From Sedimentisphaerales bacterium (GTDB lineage: Bacteria; Planctomycetota; Phycisphaerae; Sedimentisphaerales; Anaerobacaceae), in the NCBI GenBank assembly GCA_016932835.1, contig JAFGCD010000023.1, positions 1 through 64,000 of the forward strand: a stretch of DNA of 64,000 nucleotides. The letters are read 5' to 3'. The position numbers and the translations under genes were made by a program. Every line of letters starts with the position of its first letter. Positions within the stretch are counted from its first letter, which is position 1. Below the pieces are notes generated by a model. It worked only from the letters and a program-made list of their open reading frames with translations. It did no database searches and had not been told where the DNA came from. Positions 51,726 through 60,838 of the stretch are shown here, piece by piece.

Positions 51726-52406
51726 TTAGCCTTTTCTATCCTTTCCATCTCGGATCTTCGTCTCGGTGCCTTGGATCAGCCTTGCTATATTCGGGCGATG
51801 GCGAATGGTGACCATCAGCGGTATTCCTGCAGCCACTATCAGCAACGGCCAAAGGTTCGTGAAGTGCCAGTCTGCTTTTATGATTATCGCCGTGGTAAGC
51901 GCCAGGGGGAATATCGCCGAGGCAACGATCGATGCGAGCGAAACATACCGCCAGATAAGAACAAGGATGATCCAAATCGTTATTGCGAACAGTGCACAGA
52001 ACGTGTAATAGGGCCAGATTCCCAGCCCGATACCGAAGCTCGTTGACACTCCCCTGCCGCCCTTGAATCTCAAATATATCGGGAAGATGTGCCCGACGAC
52101 GGCGGCCCAGCCTGCCGCCAGCCAGAGCCACAGCACGGCAATGTGTTCGGTGTAAGACAAATCCTTTTGCGCCCGCACATAAAACATCGTTGCGAATGTG
52201 GGTATGAATCCTTTGAGCACATCCAGGAAGAAGCAGGTATATGCCCATTTCCTGCCGAGCGCTCGTGAGACGTTGGTCGCGCCGATGTTGCCTGAGCCTA
52301 TCGAGCGGAGGTCTTTGCCGTGTGCCTTGGCAATGAGCAAGCCGAATGGTATGGAGCCAAGCAAATAAGCGCCGACTATGGCAAGTGCGAGAACCATGTA
52401 CATCAT
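51726..52406 (-). CDS. plsY: Glycerol-3-phosphate acyltransferase
   Basis: 226 residues with about five membrane helices. PlsY signatures are GSIPFGLLIAK, DLRSIGSGNIGATNVSR, and FKGGRGVSTSFG. It adds an acyl chain from acyl-phosphate to glycerol 3-phosphate, the first phospholipid step. Its ATG overlaps the glycosyltransferase stop (ATGA), with GGAGG upstream, so it ends the envelope operon. Confidence 0.95.
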   Translation of the reverse strand: MMYMVLALAIVGAYLLGSIPFGLLIAKAHGKDLRSIGSGNIGATNVSRALGRKWAYTCFFLDVLKGFIPTFATMFYVRAQKDLSYTEHIAVLWLWLAAGWAAVVGHIFPIYLRFKGGRGVSTSFGIGLGIWPYYTFCALFAITIWIILVLIWRYVSLASIVASAIFPLALTTAIIIKADWHFTNLWPLLIVAAGIPLMVTIRHRPNIARLIQGTETKIRDGKDRKG

Positions 52407-53590
52407 GTCTCGTTCCTCCTTTTCAAGATGGATTCGTAAAGCTCGATCAATTGATCGGCAACCCGACTGATAGAAATCCGTTCTGCGACAGCGTCATCCA
52501 CAATTGCCCTGGCGGCATTTTCGATGTTGCCGGTATCAGTGAAATGCTCCAGTGCCTGCGCGAGTGCATGGATATCATCGGGGGAGTCTATGACCTTGCC
52601 GTGGCGGTTGTGCTCAAACATATCCGCGGCGCCGTTGAATGCGGTGGTTATCACCGGTTTTCCCGCGGCGAGGGCTTCGAGTATGAACCTGCTCGACGGG
52701 TCGTAGAACGTCGGCAGGACTGCAACGTCAACGACCGAAAGGGCGTTGTGGATGTGCCTGAGCGGTCCGAGGAAGAGGATTCGGTCGGCGACGCCGAACT
52801 TCTCGGCAAGGCTCTGATAGGTTCGCTGTTTTCCGCTGCCGGCGACTACCAGATAGCTTTTTCGCCGGCCAGGAAGAGTCTCCTGGCCGGCTATTGCCTT
52901 TATGAGGGGGGCGAGTCCTTTCAATCTGAAGTTGTTTGCGGCGAACAGGAACAAGACCGGGTCGTCGGCTTCTCTAAGGTCGAACTCGGTCAGTATCCTG
53001 GTGCGCAGCGCATCGGCTTGTTGATGGTCGATCTTCGTATTTATCTTTACCCCGTTGGGGATGAGTGCAATTCGTTGTGGGTCGGTGCGGTAGTGGTGTT
53101 CGAGTTGTTCGGCAACGTACTGCGACAAGGCTGCGATGACGGGACCGTTAGCCCCGGCGCAGAGCATTCGCTCGGCATGCAGGAGAGCCGTTCGCCGCAG
53201 GTTTGTGAAAGATGCGAATTGCTTGAACCATTCGAGGGGTTTGTTCTGATAACTGGCGGCGTTGCGGAGTATTGCTTCGGCGTATGTTCCGCCCCTGGGC
53301 TGATAGACGTCGGCAAAGTCGAAGGGCAGGACACTGTGGATTATGTCGTATCGGTTCTCAGCAATATGCTGTTTTAGAGCCCGGCGAAATACATGAAGCG
53401 GAGTGCGTTTTTGCGTTGAATCGTGAAAGAGAATATGAGTATTCCTGACCTTTGTCTGACCTTTTGCAGCGAGTACACTCACATCGAGGCCGCGAACCGC
53501 CAGTGCGGCGGAAAGTTCAAATACCGAGCGTTCCGCTCCGCCGAGGTTGATGTCGGTACGTTCTATTACAATTGCGACTTTTCGACTCAT
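52403..53590 (-). CDS. Glycosyltransferase family 4 (probable LPS core)
   Basis: 395 residues. A GT-B fold: INLGGAERSVFELSAALAVRG at the N-terminus, HSVLPFDFADVYQPRG with a possible sugar site, and the C-terminal donor motif PSSRFILEALAAGKPVITT with the E-x7-E glutamate. The donor is unknown; the neighbours suggest core oligosaccharide assembly. The ATG at 53590 is used; a TTG at 53626 would overlap the upstream gene. Confidence 0.82.
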   Translation of the reverse strand: MSRKVAIVIERTDINLGGAERSVFELSAALAVRGLDVSVLAAKGQTKVRNTHILFHDSTQKRTPLHVFRRALKQHIAENRYDIIHSVLPFDFADVYQPRGGTYAEAILRNAASYQNKPLEWFKQFASFTNLRRTALLHAERMLCAGANGPVIAALSQYVAEQLEHHYRTDPQRIALIPNGVKINTKIDHQQADALRTRILTEFDLREADDPVLFLFAANNFRLKGLAPLIKAIAGQETLPGRRKSYLVVAGSGKQRTYQSLAEKFGVADRILFLGPLRHIHNALSVVDVAVLPTFYDPSSRFILEALAAGKPVITTAFNGAADMFEHNRHGKVIDSPDDIHALAQALEHFTDTGNIENAARAIVDDAVAERISISRVADQLIELYESILKRRNET

Positions 53591-53615
53591 CGCTTGTATT
53601 ATAACTCCAGTTTCC

Positions 53616-55529
53616 TCAACCGGCAAACGGTACGCCCCTGCCGTGCTTTCTATCGTGTGCGGCCATTCGATTTGCCTTGGCGAGGGCCTTTCGAATAAAG
53701 GCTTTGTCTTTTGTTGTAAGCCTTTTCCTGCCGGTATAGCCGATGTAGAAGCGGAGTCGGTCCGAGGCGGAGAAGAATTCAGCGGGAGCGGAATAGTGGA
53801 TCTGGGCGATATCCTTGATCTGAAAACGTCGGCGCAGTACCACAGGTTTGAAAACGCGTGCGAGGTCTATAAGGTGTAGCGTGCCGTCATCGCTGCAAAA
53901 TATGTGGGACAGATAGAGGTCTCGATGCCGGCAGCCTGTCTGATGGAATCTCCTAACAAAGCCCGCCAACTGCTCGATGAATTTCCTTCGCATCTTCAGA
54001 TTCTGCGGCGACCGCGGCGCCTCGAAGCAGTGGGGCAGTCTTCTCTCCAGAGCCTCTGCATCGGATATCTTCTCGGTTACTATAAAGCTTCTTTTCTCGA
54101 AAATGCCGTTCCATTGCTCACCGTAAGCAACGGCTTTAGGAGTAGCTATGCCTGCGAGAGGCAGGCGGTGCATCGGCTCAAACTCGCACGAAGCGCAGCT
54201 TTTCCGCCGGCGATGCGATATCCAGTTTTTCAATTGTGTGAGTATCGGAGGTTTGTCGTAGCGTTTTAAGAACACGGTGGTATTAGCTTGAGATTGGGGC
54301 AGCCGGATTTCAAATTGAAGCCTGCTGCGAAATGCGGCGAGGTTATTCTTAGTCAGGCTCTCAGCTTTTTCGAAGCAGAAAACATCATCAATTGAGGTCA
54401 AGCCGAGTTCTGCGAGTGCTGATTCGTAGTCAGGATCAACGGAGAAGGAATCCGAAATCTCTTTAAGCCAAGGCAGAGCGAAGATCTTCGCTCTGCTGCG
54501 ACTGTCTGCCAGAAGTTCCTGGGCTGCATCACAGACCATCTCAACCGTGACCGACTTCATGCAGAAATGCTCGGATTCGCCGCAGCGTGGTTTAGCGCAG
54601 GGAGCACAGGGGACATTGCCGACTATTTGAATTTCGTTTTCGTAACCGGTCTCGGTCCAGGCCGGGTCGTTGGGGCCGAAGAGGGTAATGAGTTTTCGCT
54701 TGAGCGCGATGGCTATGTGTCGCGGGCCGGTGTCATTCGTAATGACGAGGTCGGCGAGGGCATACAGGGCTTTCAATTCACCGAGGTTGAGAGGATGCTC
54801 GGCAAGGCTGACGAGTTTGCGTTTGCTCAATGCGCATATCTCTTTTGCGATTTGTTTCTCGGTGGGGTCCGGAGCTACCGATAGAAGCACGGTTGCCTCA
54901 TATTTATCAATAAGCCGGTCGGCTGTTCTTGCGAAGTTCTCGGCGGGCCAGCACTTGCTCGGCCCGAATGCTCCTCCGGGCACCATGACAATGATTCGCC
55001 CGGCGGAATTGCCCAGTTCGGGCAATTTGACGTCGAGGCTTCGGCTGCTTCCCTGGTCGATCTGCAAGTCCAGACATCTGTCGTCGGTCTCGGCGCCGAG
55101 ATGTACGGCTATATCGAGGTAGTAATCCACCATTGAGCGGGGTTTGTATTTGCCGTTCGGCAGTTTCGGGGGGTAAAGCTTCTCGGTCAACATTAGGCCT
55201 CGCCCTTGACGGGCGTAGCCGACTCTATTCGGGATGCGTGCCAGCCGGACCGCCAGTGCCGAGGCAAAGGAGTTTTTCAAGAGGATAGCATGTGTGAAAT
55301 TCCCGGCCTTGAGCTGCGAGGCCATCGCGATTGGATTGCCTCGGGACTCGAGCCAGGCATCGTTGAACAGGCAAGGCGAGAGCACCTGACGGACGACGGG
55401 TTGTGCGAGAAAAGTGATCTTGGATGATTTGAAGTGCCTGCGAATAGCCCGCAGTGCCGGCGTGCAGAGAACTGCGTCACCCATGGGGCCGGGCAGCCAA
55501 ACCAGAATGTTGTTCTTAGAATCCTGCAT
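53616..55529 (-). CDS. Heptosyltransferase fused to a lipopolysaccharide kinase
   Basis: 637 residues. Residues 1-340 are a GT9 ADP-heptose:LPS heptosyltransferase (WLPGPMGDAVLCTPALRAIRR; MVPGGAFGPSKCWPAENFART; VITNDTGPRHIAIAL, with the KCW and DTGPRH motifs). Residues 370-637 are a WaaP/InaA-type kinase (TVFLKRYDKPP; CRHRDLYLSHIF; LHLIDLARVF, matching HRDLxxxN/H and IDLxR). The enzymes that add and phosphorylate core heptose are normally separate. The start at 55529 is uncertain; the TTG at 55571 would extend it by 14 residues. It follows gmhB by 45 nt. Confidence 0.85.
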   Translation of the reverse strand: MQDSKNNILVWLPGPMGDAVLCTPALRAIRRHFKSSKITFLAQPVVRQVLSPCLFNDAWLESRGNPIAMASQLKAGNFTHAILLKNSFASALAVRLARIPNRVGYARQGRGLMLTEKLYPPKLPNGKYKPRSMVDYYLDIAVHLGAETDDRCLDLQIDQGSSRSLDVKLPELGNSAGRIIVMVPGGAFGPSKCWPAENFARTADRLIDKYEATVLLSVAPDPTEKQIAKEICALSKRKLVSLAEHPLNLGELKALYALADLVITNDTGPRHIAIALKRKLITLFGPNDPAWTETGYENEIQIVGNVPCAPCAKPRCGESEHFCMKSVTVEMVCDAAQELLADSRSRAKIFALPWLKEISDSFSVDPDYESALAELGLTSIDDVFCFEKAESLTKNNLAAFRSRLQFEIRLPQSQANTTVFLKRYDKPPILTQLKNWISHRRRKSCASCEFEPMHRLPLAGIATPKAVAYGEQWNGIFEKRSFIVTEKISDAEALERRLPHCFEAPRSPQNLKMRRKFIEQLAGFVRRFHQTGCRHRDLYLSHIFCSDDGTLHLIDLARVFKPVVLRRRFQIKDIAQIHYSAPAEFFSASDRLRFYIGYTGRKRLTTKDKAFIRKALAKANRMAAHDRKHGRGVPFAG

Positions 55530-55574
55530 CAGGTGTACTGTCTCGCTTTGGAGGCTGAACTTGGCGCACAAGCC

Positions 55575-56669
55575 CTACTTACGGTCCTGCATCGCATAAA
55601 ACGTAAGTGACATGAGCTGGAGGACTGTGGCGAATCCGAGGGCGATGAGTACGGATGTATCCTGCCTGCCGGGTTTCATCAGAAGGTATATAGTAATGAG
55701 CAGGCAGAGCATAACCAGCCCCTGCACGACACCGGCTGCGAACCTCATTATTGAAAATTCGTCGAACATTTCCCTTCGGTGCGTAGATTTCATCTGGTCG
55801 AGAATTTTGGCCAGCAACTCTTGTGTAGTCTCGGTGTGATCTTCCCGTGGGGCAGTTGGTCTTTTGGGCTTGATTTGCGTTGATGTCTTCCGGTTGGTTT
55901 CTGTGGTCGGCTCAGGCTCCTCTATAGCTGGTTCGCTGTTACCCTTGGCGCGTTGGGGCTCTTGTTCTGCCGGTTCTACTTCTTGCCGGACCGCTTCCGC
56001 TTCGGACTGTTGTACGATAGGCTCGGGATCTTGTGTGATTGGCTCCGACGCCGGTTCGGCTTCTTCGGCGGGTTCGGTCTGGGCGATTGGCGTGGCGTTA
56101 TCGCCCCGGCGCAAGTATTTCTTTATGACATTTACCGCTTCGACGACATTAACAGCCTTGTAATGGGGAACAGGGTCGTTCGGACCGGATTGTTTTTGAC
56201 GTGAAGGCAGATCAATCAATATCGTTTTGCAGCCCGCCCGCAGACCTGCTTCAACGTCGTGGGCGGCATTGCCGATCATCCAGGACTCGCTCAGATCGAT
56301 ATCCAATTCGTCTGCGGCCATTAGGAGCATCCCCGGATTCGGCTTTCGGCAGTTGCTTTCCTTGCGGAATTTCGGCACGCTGCCTTCCGGGTGATAGGGA
56401 CAATAATAGATTGCATCGAGGCCGGCGTTTTCCTCGGCGAGCAAGTGCTCGAGCCGGTCGTGTATTTTGGCAAGCACTTTCTCGGTGATGATCCCGCGAG
56501 CGACGGCGGACTGATTGGTGACGAGGACGAGCTTATAACCCATGCTTTTCAATGCAGTCAGCGCCTTTGGCACGCCGCCCAGGAGTTTGACCTGTGCCGG
56601 ATCGCTAAGATAGCCGGGGTCTTCTATCAATGTGTCGTCACGATCCAGGAATATCGCTTTGTTGGACAT
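55575..56669 (-). CDS. gmhB: D-glycero-beta-D-manno-heptose-1,7-bisphosphatase with acidic and membrane extension
   Basis: 364 residues. The HAD phosphatase core (1-190) has DxDxT as DRDDT (9-13), LVTNQSAVARG, and the zinc-like CPYHPEG...CRKPNPGML loop; GmhB removes the 7-phosphate in heptose synthesis. Residues 190-285 are a Glu/Pro/Gln-rich low-complexity linker. Residues about 305-360 contain two membrane helices (AAGVVQGLVMLCLLITIYLLM and VLIALGFATVLQLMSLTFYAM). GmhB is normally a small soluble enzyme, so the anchored extension is unusual. It lies between gmhA and the heptosyltransferase gene. Confidence 0.85.
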   Translation of the reverse strand: MSNKAIFLDRDDTLIEDPGYLSDPAQVKLLGGVPKALTALKSMGYKLVLVTNQSAVARGIITEKVLAKIHDRLEHLLAEENAGLDAIYYCPYHPEGSVPKFRKESNCRKPNPGMLLMAADELDIDLSESWMIGNAAHDVEAGLRAGCKTILIDLPSRQKQSGPNDPVPHYKAVNVVEAVNVIKKYLRRGDNATPIAQTEPAEEAEPASEPITQDPEPIVQQSEAEAVRQEVEPAEQEPQRAKGNSEPAIEEPEPTTETNRKTSTQIKPKRPTAPREDHTETTQELLAKILDQMKSTHRREMFDEFSIMRFAAGVVQGLVMLCLLITIYLLMKPGRQDTSVLIALGFATVLQLMSLTFYAMQDRK

Positions 56670-56691
56670 TTTTCTCCAATCCCTGCGGTGC

Positions 56692-57273
56692 CTAATCGTC
56701 AGCGAAGTTCATCTCAACGAGGTCGCAAATAATATGATAGGCCAGTTGATGAATCTCCTGGCTGCGGGCTGTCGATTCGCTCCCGGCGCACAGGCAAATG
56801 TCGGCGAGGTGTTCGAGTCTGGTGTCGAGCTTGCCGGTGAAGGCGAGGATACGAGCACCTTTATCTGCGGCTAACTCGGCGGCGGCGATGATGTTCGCCG
56901 ATGTCCCGCTGGTCGAGAACGCCCACAGAACATCGCCTTCCTTCACAAACGCCTCAACTTGGCGCTCAAAGACCTTGTCAAAATCGTAATCGTTGGCCAG
57001 ACAGGTGAGTATTGAAGTATCTGTGGAAAGAGCTACTGCCGGCAAGGCTTTTCGTTCGCGCATGAACCTGCCGACAAATTCGCCGGCTATGTGTTGTGCA
57101 TCGGCGGCAGAGCCTCCGTTGCCGCAGATATAAACCATTCCGCCTTTTTCCAGAGATTCTATGATCATCTCCGCGGCACCGGCGATTTTCTCGGCGCTGT
57201 CTCGCAGTTGCGGCAATAAATGTTCATGAGCGTCTATGGTCTCATAAACGGTTTTTGCGGTAGTTTCATCCAT
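56692..57273 (-). CDS. gmhA: Phosphoheptose isomerase
   Basis: 193 residues, as in E. coli (192). SIS-fold enzyme turning sedoheptulose 7-phosphate into heptose 7-phosphate. Motifs GNGGSAADAQHIAGEFVGRF (50-69) and WAFSTSGTSANII are seen. Its start overlaps the hldE stop (TGATG), so expression is coupled. Confidence 0.96.
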   Translation of the reverse strand: MDETTAKTVYETIDAHEHLLPQLRDSAEKIAGAAEMIIESLEKGGMVYICGNGGSAADAQHIAGEFVGRFMRERKALPAVALSTDTSILTCLANDYDFDKVFERQVEAFVKEGDVLWAFSTSGTSANIIAAAELAADKGARILAFTGKLDTRLEHLADICLCAGSESTARSQEIHQLAYHIICDLVEMNFADD

Positions 57274-58757
57274 CAGGTTTTAGCCTGTAAAGATTTGATT
57301 TTCTCGATTGTTGCAGTGGAGCTTTTTCCTTTGAGCAGCGGCGCAAGAACGACTTTACCTCCGTTGGCCTCGACAAACTCTCTGCCGACTACCCCTTTGT
57401 CGGCCCAGTCCTCGCCTTTTACGAGAACATCAGGCCGGACCTTTTCGATGAGATTTATCGGGGTCGGTTCGTCGAAGATCGTTATGTAGTCAACGCTTTC
57501 AAGAGCCGCTACCACTTCTGCGCGGTCATGCTCGTTATTGATAGGTCGATCCGGCCCTTTGATTTTTCGTACGGAACTGTCGGAGTTCAGACCGACCACC
57601 ACAATATCGCCTTGCTGTTTTGTGAACTTGAGATATTCGATGTGTCCCCTGTGGACAACGTCGAAGCAGCCGTTTGTGAAGACTACAGTCTGGTTCTTCC
57701 TTCTATGGCGGCTTAGTTCGTCCAGCAGGGTGTCGAGCGTCCGCAATTTGCCTGCGTTGCTGCGGTCTTCACTGCGTATCTCGCTTACTATCTCACCGAC
57801 AGTCACCGTTGCGGCGCCGAATTTTTCGACTTCGATTCCGCCGGCAATGTTTGAGAGCTGCACGGCGGTTTCGTAATCACAGCCGCCTGCAACGGCCGTC
57901 GCGAGAGTCGCAAGCACCATGTCGCCGGCACCGGTGACGTCATAGACGCTGCGAGGCCGGGTCGGCACGAGTTGACTTATTTGCGATGTTTTCAGATATG
58001 CGCCTTCTTTATCCAATGTTATGACGACGGCATCGAGCTTCAGTCTTTCGAGCAGCGTCTCGGCAGCTTTCTTTGCGGATTCGATAGTTTCTATATCAAA
58101 ACCGACGGCTGCCGAGGCTTCCTTACGATTGGGAGTGATAACGGTGGCGCCGGTATACTTCGAGTAATCGGCATTCATGGCCGGGTCAACCAGAACCTTC
58201 TTCTTCGCTCTGGCAGCCAGTTCTATCATCTCGGCGCAGAGTGAATCGGTGAGCAGCCCCTTGTTGTAATCCTGCAGACAGACTATATCGACATCGTCGA
58301 GCCTCTCGCGGTAGGCAGTCAGGACTTGCCGGCAGAGTTCGCTGCCGAGCGGTTCGGTTGATTCGCGGTCGATTCTCATGAGCTGCTGGCGATGCCGATG
58401 CTGTGCAAGGCCGATGAGTCTTTCCTTGCTTGTAGTAGGTCGATCCGGCGTCTTGATCAGACTGTCGGTATCGGCGTCTATATTCGCCAGATCGTTAATC
58501 AGAACCTCGCTGTTGGCGTCGCATCCGATGACGCCAAGACAGACGGGCAAGGCGCCCAGTGCGGCCAGGTCGGTCGCCACGGAACCGGCGCCGCCGCATC
58601 GCTGTTCGGTATCAGTAACACGCAGTACGGGAACCGGCGCCTCGGGGCTTATCCGCAGGGCATCTCCATAAACATAGGTATCGACCATAAAGTCGCCGAC
58701 GAGCAATACCTTTGGCGAGCCGAGGCCCATAACGGTTTTCAGGAGGTTCTCATGCAT
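57273..58757 (-). CDS. hldE: Bifunctional heptokinase / ADP-heptose adenylyltransferase
   Basis: 494 residues. The N-terminal PfkB-type kinase (1-330) has VLLVGDFMVDTYVYGD and the GAGD anion-hole motif in DVTGAGDMVLATLA; the C-terminal nucleotidyltransferase (350-494) has FTNGCFDVVHRGHIEYL. It makes heptose 1,7-bisphosphate and ADP-heptose. The ATG at 58757 is preferred to a GTG at 58796; the latter overlaps lpxK closely and could be used. Confidence 0.95.
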   Translation of the reverse strand: MHENLLKTVMGLGSPKVLLVGDFMVDTYVYGDALRISPEAPVPVLRVTDTEQRCGGAGSVATDLAALGALPVCLGVIGCDANSEVLINDLANIDADTDSLIKTPDRPTTSKERLIGLAQHRHRQQLMRIDRESTEPLGSELCRQVLTAYRERLDDVDIVCLQDYNKGLLTDSLCAEMIELAARAKKKVLVDPAMNADYSKYTGATVITPNRKEASAAVGFDIETIESAKKAAETLLERLKLDAVVITLDKEGAYLKTSQISQLVPTRPRSVYDVTGAGDMVLATLATAVAGGCDYETAVQLSNIAGGIEVEKFGAATVTVGEIVSEIRSEDRSNAGKLRTLDTLLDELSRHRRKNQTVVFTNGCFDVVHRGHIEYLKFTKQQGDIVVVGLNSDSSVRKIKGPDRPINNEHDRAEVVAALESVDYITIFDEPTPINLIEKVRPDVLVKGEDWADKGVVGREFVEANGGKVVLAPLLKGKSSTATIEKIKSLQAKT

Positions 58758-58798
58758 TAAAAGTTCTCTGCTGTCTCTTGCCTTTGCTTTTTGCACTC

Positions 58799-59884
58799 TT
58801 ACGTCGCCGGGATTCTATCACCTAAAGCCTGTTCAATCAAGCTTCTTAATTGTGCCTGACCGTTCAGGAACCGCATTTCAATCGCCAGGAATGCGAATTC
58901 AGGGTCTTTCCTGCCTGATAGCAGCGGAGCGATTTTAGTCCAGTCCTTCTGCGTTGTCAGCACAAGATCGGCCCTACAGTGTTCGGCCTGAGTAGAGATT
59001 TCCGCCAAACAATCGTCGGTATAGTAATGGTGATCATCGAAGGCCTTCGAGCCGACAACATTGGCCCCGATGCTCTTGATTGTCTTGAAAAAGGCCCCTG
59101 GATTGCCGATTCCGCAGAATGCGAATACGCCTTTGCCTTTGATTGCTTCGAGATTGATTCGGCTGCCGTTTGCAGATATCACGTGCACAGGTGCGTGTAT
59201 CGACCTTGCAATAAGCATATCGGGTTTGACTGCTCGGATTTTCTGCTCAATCCGAGCTAATTCGGCTTCGGTTGCCTGGTCGGTCCGTGTGATCACTACC
59301 GCTGAGGCTCGTCCAATTGCGTTCAGCGGCTCTCGGAGCAGCCCGGCAGGCAGCATCTTGCCGTAGCCGAAAGGTATTGTGGCGTCAATCGCAACGATAT
59401 CCAGATCCCTGGCTAATCGACGGTGCTGGAAGCCGTCGTCCATTACAAGCACTTCTGCGCCGAAGGCGATGGCCTCTGCGGCTCCGACCACCCGGTTTGG
59501 ATTGACTACTACCTTTGCATTCGGGCAGTTCTGAGCCAGCAAGGCCGGCTCGTCGAGTAAGGGACAGCCGGCGGTCTTGTAGCCGCGGGTAAGAATAGCG
59601 CATCGGCAATCGCTGGTCTTCGCACTCGAATTGCGAGTAATCTCGTTACAAAGCCAGACCACTAGCGGCGTCTTGCCTGTGCCCCCGGCTGTAATGTTCC
59701 CGACACTGATGACAGGCGCGCCGGGGCGGTGGGCCTTGAAAAGGGCTGTATCGTAACAGAGATTCCGCAACCTGACGGCGAGCGAATATGCCGAACCTGC
59801 AATCCCCAGAAGAAAACGCAGGACCGCCGCTGCCGGACCTTTTTTATGCCCCGAAACGAGTTTTCGGTAATCTTCCTGATTCAA
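58799..59884 (-). CDS. lpxK: Tetraacyldisaccharide 4'-kinase
   Basis: 361 residues. It phosphorylates the 4' position of lipid A precursor. An N-terminal membrane segment is followed by the P-loop VGNITAGGTGKTP (61-73) and MDDGFQHRRL (near 150-160), typical of LpxK. It starts the lpxK-hldE-gmhA-gmhB-heptosyltransferase/kinase-GT4-plsY run. Confidence 0.95.
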   Translation of the reverse strand: MNQEDYRKLVSGHKKGPAAAVLRFLLGIAGSAYSLAVRLRNLCYDTALFKAHRPGAPVISVGNITAGGTGKTPLVVWLCNEITRNSSAKTSDCRCAILTRGYKTAGCPLLDEPALLAQNCPNAKVVVNPNRVVGAAEAIAFGAEVLVMDDGFQHRRLARDLDIVAIDATIPFGYGKMLPAGLLREPLNAIGRASAVVITRTDQATEAELARIEQKIRAVKPDMLIARSIHAPVHVISANGSRINLEAIKGKGVFAFCGIGNPGAFFKTIKSIGANVVGSKAFDDHHYYTDDCLAEISTQAEHCRADLVLTTQKDWTKIAPLLSGRKDPEFAFLAIEMRFLNGQAQLRSLIEQALGDRIPAT

Positions 59885-60007
59885 AGGTCATTCCCTGAAA
59901 AACCGAGTATTTTTACCAGTTTCTCAGCGACTTGTCATCATCTATTTGCCGCCGGGGCATGATGTGGGAGCGATTCTCGCTGGAAATCGCTTGTGGGCTG
60001 CTGCGGC

Positions 60008-60721
60008 CTAATCGAGGGGAGAGAGGAATCTGGCCAGCCGGGGCTGGTACTTGTCGGTTATGTCGAGCGAGACGAGAACTCGCTTTGCCTTGCCGACGAT
60101 TTCGTTTCTACCCACGAAGCCGAAATACCGCGAATCCCTGCTGTTATCGCGGTTGTCGCCCATTACAAAGTAGCTTTCCTCCGGGATTGTAACGGGCCCG
60201 AAATCCCGCATTGCGGGGATTGAAGGGACGCTCATCACGGCGTGTTCATGGCCTTGCAGCTTCTCTGTGGCCAGAATAGTACGGCTGGTGAGCCTTGAAG
60301 GGAGGTCTTCTTTGTATTCGGAGTCGATTTCTGAGTAAGAAACGGGCTGGCCGTCTATGAAAAGTACGTTTTTTCGCATCTCGACCGTTTCGCCCGGCAG
60401 GGCAACGACTCGTTTGACCAGGCGTGTGCCGTCATCGGGAGAAAAGCAGATTACAATATCGCCGCGTTGCGGGTCCGCCCATTTGGCCAGGCGATGCATC
60501 GTAAGGGGGATTCTGAGGTCATAGGCAGCCTTATCGACATAGACGAGATCGCCTTCGAGAATCGTGGGGTTCATCGAGCCGGTGGGCACCCAATTCCAAT
60601 CCGCCAGGCTGGATTTGACCGGTATTACAACGAAAATGATGAAAAACGCCGTTTTCCACCATTCTTTCCATGTTTTACGAATAAACTTTACAGCTTTGTT
60701 TCTGGTCATCTGTTCGTCCAT
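60008..60721 (-). CDS. lepB: Signal peptidase I
   Basis: 237 residues. One N-terminal membrane helix (AFFIIFVVIPVKSSLA, 25-40), catalytic S49 in VPTGSMNPT, K103 in RLVKRVVALPGE, and the box MGDNRDNSRDSRYFGFV. It removes signal peptides from the many exported proteins of this organism. It is separated from lpxK by 123 nt. Confidence 0.95.
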   Translation of the reverse strand: MDEQMTRNKAVKFIRKTWKEWWKTAFFIIFVVIPVKSSLADWNWVPTGSMNPTILEGDLVYVDKAAYDLRIPLTMHRLAKWADPQRGDIVICFSPDDGTRLVKRVVALPGETVEMRKNVLFIDGQPVSYSEIDSEYKEDLPSRLTSRTILATEKLQGHEHAVMSVPSIPAMRDFGPVTIPEESYFVMGDNRDNSRDSRYFGFVGRNEIVGKAKRVLVSLDITDKYQPRLARFLSPLD

Positions 60722-60838
60722 AACTCTCTTATCGGCTTGCAGTTAGCCCTTCATACGCAAAAAACGCCGGGCATGTTCATCAAAATCTGTGTTTCAGCGG
60801 CTCGCGTGGGACTCTGGATATGACGTCTGGGGGGCAGA

